A DNA stretch of 64,000 bases, from NCBI GenBank assembly GCA_038049695.1, contig CP142457.1:61066501-61130500 (forward strand). The letters run 5' to 3'. The position numbers were made by a program, and so were the translations under genes. The stretch comes from Cinnamomum chago. Its lineage: Eukaryota; Streptophyta; Magnoliopsida; Laurales; Lauraceae. The notes under the pieces are model-generated. The model searched no databases, was not told where the DNA came from, and saw only the letters and a list, made by a program, of their open reading frames with translations. Of this stretch, positions 60,358 through 64,000 are shown piece by piece; within the stretch, counting starts at the first letter, position 1; each line of letters opens with the position of its first letter.

Positions 60358-63300
60358 ATGGGTGCGGAGGCGGCGGACCCCAAGCGCTCGCTCAATCCCA
60401 ACTGGGCTCAGCTCCAACAGGTCTCTCTCTCTCTCTCTCTCTGCTTGTTTTGTTTTTCTATTTTGATTCTGAAACATGAAAGGAAGCAATCTGATTCTGA
60501 AAACCAATGTTTTCGTTTCTGTTTGCAGAAATTGAAAATCCGATCTACGAAAGAATGGAAAGGGTTCAATCCCAAGTCTGAGGATAAAAGTAAAACCCCC
60601 CAAAGCACGTTAGGTCAGGGGAAGCTTTCACTCACTCACTCTCTCTCATATTCATATGTTATTGCCCTTTTGGGATTTTTTTTTTTTTTTAGTATCATTG
60701 GTAGCAGTTCTCTTTCAGGAAAACGGAAAGAACCGTCTGATTCGGATCCTGATTCTGCAGCTTCCTTGCTGATACCAACTAATACAGATTGCAGGTACAT
60801 TTTACCACATTTAACAAGTGAAATCCTTTTCTTTCTTCCACAGGCGTCTTTGGTAAAAATTGTTTAATGAGTGAAGTAAAGTGAAGGGTAAATTTAATAA
60901 GAGAATAACAAGAAGAGGGGGGTCAAATTGTTTTAGTGCCGTGAGAAGTAATTTTATCAAACAGTTAGTATATGATGATTACATTCTTTTGAACTATGCA
61001 TTTTTATCCAATTTGATTTTAATAGAATGTATATTTTCAACTTAAAAAAAGAAAAAAAAAAAAAAACCATCATCAACATCATCATCAATGGAGCCTTGTC
61101 ACATGAATCTTGGGTCTGCCTGGCCATGTTGGTTTGTCAATGTTAGGTTTTGGTTATAGCTTCTATAGAACTTACAAAACGCCCCAGTAAATATTCAGTG
61201 AGATTACTATTCTTTGGCCTATAGGGTCGAAAGTGTAGAAAGAATCATCCGGATATTATGAATGTCCAACCATGTGAGGGCTATCTTTTGACTTATCAAT
61301 TTATTTTGTGTTCAATGTCATTTCACAAGTCTCACTTAAAAAATGGTTAGCTTATGAATTATGATCATCCATTAGAATGTTGTATTCATGGTTGTATAGC
61401 TGGTACACTGTAGTGTATGTAATATTTGCTTGGAAGAGGAGGAGAAGGGATGGGAAAGTTTTCCCGTCATATTGTACTTTCTCAAGTTCAGATGGTATTA
61501 GTTTTATTAGAGAAAGGCAATCACAATTGGAAGATGTGGGGACATTTTTTGCCTGTCCTGCTATCTGATTGAACTTCTCACATTTAGACTGACATTGATA
61601 TTTGTTTGGCTCTTCACTGTTTGTTTCTAAAATTTGCCTATCCTATACCATCCGGTTGTGCTTCTCACATTTAGACTTGGCATTGGTTTAATTAGAGGAA
61701 GGCAATTGCAACTAGGAGATGGGAAAAAAGATGATTCTAAAGCATACCATGTTTTGAGAACTTCCAATTCTGCCTTGTCTTATAAGTTTGCTAAATCAAG
61801 CAAACTCAGGGACTCTGTTAAGTCTTTAAAACTTCATTTTTAATAAATATTTGAATTTTGAAGTTGAAAGTTTTCTGATTAAGATTAACAAAACAGTTAT
61901 GGACTTTACCTGATATAGTGATATTGGTGTCTCTAATCAACCAAGAGTTGACTAATTCTAATAATCTTATCTTAATGTTGACCCTTTTTTTTTAACGAAT
62001 TTCAGTTTCTGGCTGGAAAATCTTGTTAAATCAAACTTTTTTTCCCCTGAATTGAAAAATTTGCTCAATCCAAAATGGTTTTAGTCTGTACTTATCCTGC
62101 ATGAAATTCATATGTAAGGATGATAGTTCAGCCCATTTATGTTGTTACTGCCTATGTTCATCTCATGGATCTTGCGGTAGATCCCCTTCAAGTCAAAGGG
62201 TCTAATAGAGGGCCTTATGAATCATGAGAAAATAACCATCATGTTAACTAGATCTACAGATACTTCTTGTTAAACAATATAGTAGCTAGGCACCTAGGTC
62301 TATATTATCCTCCTATACTTCCTAGCCATTTATCTTGACATCCTTTCAGTCACTATACTAATAGAGAGGGCAAGTCAATTCTGTATTCGATCCTTCTCTC
62401 TTCTGAATGCACCAAGTTGTCAACAACTCCATCTCCGCTGCATCAAGCAATCATAAATGTAATGGGTTTACCATTGCTCTACCTCCCAACGGATCAAAGA
62501 TTTAGGATTTCTTGCCTAAAACATGACATTTGCAAGAGTTGATGCAAGTATGTCATACTGTTATTGAATTGATCACTGTTCCTGTTTTGGATCTATTGCT
62601 TATATGCAGCAAGTTTAGGTCTTTCTTGGCTGCTAGATGACTCTTTACTTAGGAGAAATTATAAGTGATTTTTTAAATCCTTGTAAAGATTATGCTACTT
62701 TTAGCTTTCTTTATGGAGCGGTGCAACTTTTGGGAGCATATCAGAATCCTTCCAATATACCTTCTTGAATTTGTGTTCTTGTTCTCAAATTGGTGTGAAC
62801 CCTTTGTTATTTCTATTGGATGTTATGGTACTTACTCTGTTATGTCATTGAGTCTGGATCATTGTTACTGAATGCAATCAAATTTAAGTGTATCTTTACC
62901 ATATTGAATGCCTGCTTATGATACATAAAGGTCCACTGGTCACTTTTACCTTTGTATTTCTTTCCAGCTTAACAGATGCAATAGCAATGGATTGTGAAAT
63001 GGTTGGTGTCAGTTCCCAAGGAAATAAAAGCGCCGTTGGACGGGTCACACTGGTGCTCTTTAATTCACCATATTATCTTATCTTATTTTGATTATTTAAT
63101 TATGTTTCATTCCCTACCAGATTGTAAGGTCATTGCTTTGGTGCAATGGTAAAAGTCTTGGGTGCCATGCATGGTAATGTAGGTTCAAGACCTGCGAGCA
63201 GCCACTTTGTGCTAAATTGCCAAAGTTTAGGTCTGTCTCTAGTCTGGACCCTCCCAGGATCCTGCTTTGGCTGGACCCGCACTGGGTAATGACCTTTTTC

Positions 63301-64000
63301 CATTGTGATTAGCTGATGCTAAATATTAGAAAGCTTGGTTTGATAACTACTAAATAGACTTTGCCAAATGTTGTGCCAAACAACTGAATAGTAATGAGTT
63401 GGTGGGTATGCCAATAACTCTTTCCTTTTGTTGCAGGTGAATGCATGGGGCAATGTTATTTATGATGAGTATGTTCGCCCTTTAGAGTATATTGTCGACT
63501 TCCGTTCAGCGATTAGTGGAATCCGACCGCACCACCTAAGAAAAGGTTAACATTGTTTTGGTATTTTCCCTTCCAAGAAATCTGTAATTTGGTTAGGCTT
63601 ATTGTTGAACAATCAAATTCCTTTTGTAATGTAAGAGAGGTGACTATGTAGCTAAGGACTTCAAGACAGTTCAAAAGAAAGTGGCAGAGATGATAAAAGG
63701 AAGGATCCTTGTTGGCCATGCTTTGCATAATGATCTTAAGGTTGTCGTCTTTGTTAGAAAGATTAGATTTCTAATTGTGGCCTTTGGTGGTATGGTATCT
63801 GAATGCCTATTTTTGTTGCAGGTATTGCTGTTGAGTCATCCAAAGAAAGACACAAGAGATACTTCAGAGTATCAGCCCTTTCTAAGGCATGTGCCCTGCT
63901 AGGATATTTATAGGAAACAATACCGGGAGTATATCAACAATGCACATGCTATTCCACAGGTTTTCGATATCTGGGTCATTCCTCAAACGGGACTTAACCA
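60358..64000 (+). CDS. REXO4-type DEDDh RNA exonuclease, partial at right edge
   Basis: 3'-5' exonuclease of the REXO4/ISG20 group, expected in nuclear or nucleolar RNA processing. Exons seen: 60358-60420, 60529-60613, 60719-60794, 62968-63052, 63437-63545, 63652-63740 and 63822-63886, about 190 residues. All join in phase. The N-terminus MGAEAADPKRSLNPNWAQLQ leads to a Lys/Ser-rich linker with LGKRKEPSDSD. Exo I is AIAMDCEMVG (Asp83, Glu85), followed by GRVTLVNAWGNVIYDEYVRP. DFRSAISGIRPHHLRK precedes Exo II GHALHNDLK (Asp167). The last visible exon reads LLLSHPKKDTRDTSEYQPFL. Exo III, with the final His and Asp, lies outside the window. The last exon seems to end at AAG|GCATGT, a GC donor; reading on would give a stop after HVPC. 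A SINE lies in the fourth intron. Confidence 0.9.
60421..60443 (+). repeat. (TC)n microsatellite at the exonuclease first donor
   Basis: The first intron begins GTCTCTCTCTCTCTCTC immediately after exon 1, so the donor lies in a simple repeat. Confidence 0.8.
61495..61725 (+). repeat. Diverged duplication in the third exonuclease intron
   Basis: TTTTATTAGAGAAAGGCAATCACAATTGGAAGATG at 61499-61533 recurs as a TTTAATTAGAGGAAGGCAAT-type copy near 61687. TTCTCACATTTAGACTNNCATTG also recurs, about 95 bp apart. Confidence 0.55.
63128..63302 (+). mobile_element. Au-type SINE
   Basis: A pol III A box TGGTGCAATGG at 63139-63149 and B box GGTTCAAGACC at 63182-63192 are followed by a body ending in GGACCCTCCCAGGATCCTGC, then GCACTGGGTAATGACCTTTTT. 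This order and ending match the Au SINE found in many flowering plants. It is inserted in the fourth intron of the exonuclease gene, sense orientation. Confidence 0.75.

Noticed and set aside
1-64000. CRISPR arrays, operons, phage or viral genes, origins
   Set aside because: None of their sequence hallmarks are present; the window is plant nuclear DNA.

Overview
This is nuclear DNA of a flowering plant. The genes are intron-rich and AT-rich, with GT-AG splice sites, and the families are plant-specific: a WOX homeobox gene, a RABA1 GTPase, a plant class II O-methyltransferase. Most of the remaining DNA is decayed transposon sequence and MITEs. I cannot place the species. Nothing prokaryotic, organellar or viral was seen.

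Layout from left to right. (1) 1-5.9 kb: repeat DNA with no intact gene. A 190-bp repeat at 511-693 and an inverted partner near 5712-5902 look like long terminal inverted repeats of a Mutator-like (MULE) element. Between them lie a broken NBS-LRR fragment, a degenerate 23-24 bp tandem array and a perfect 62-bp-arm palindrome. (2) 7.6-9.0 kb: a two-exon O-methyltransferase, plus strand. (3) 10.7-16.5 kb: a four-exon OPA3-like mitochondrial protein, plus strand; its 4.4-kb third intron holds a LINE fossil. (4) 19.9-28.7 kb: a seven-exon RTN4IP1-like NADPH oxidoreductase, minus strand, with introns full of small transposons. (5) 29-42.9 kb: gene-poor, with hAT-like and Helitron-like remnants and a pseudogene resembling HHO/NIGT1 GARP regulators at 34.7-35.7 kb. 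(6) 43.0-45.0 kb: a WOX8/WOX9-type homeobox gene, plus strand. (7) 47.9-49.1 kb: a second, 1.1-kb element with the same terminal repeats as the first, ending about 330 bp before the RABA1 start codon. (8) 49.4-52.4 kb: RABA1 GTPase, plus strand. (9) 54.6-59.2 kb: RING-H2 E3 ligase, minus strand, whose N-terminal coding region carries a stop and apparent frameshifts. (10) 60.4 kb to the right edge: a REXO4-type DEDDh exonuclease, plus strand, cut off by the window.

The genes belong to unrelated processes: specialised-metabolite methylation, mitochondrial upkeep, embryo and meristem patterning, membrane traffic, ubiquitination and RNA processing. Their grouping does appear ancient. From memory, RABA1g, a RING protein, a ribonuclease H-like exonuclease and the RTN4IP1 homologue sit side by side in Arabidopsis at At3g15060-At3g15090, and all four are present here. 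The points most worth a second look are the paired-terminal-repeat elements, the palindromic insertion with a recoverable empty site, the damaged N-terminus of the RING gene and the HHO-like pseudogene. I did not find a clearly new multi-gene system.
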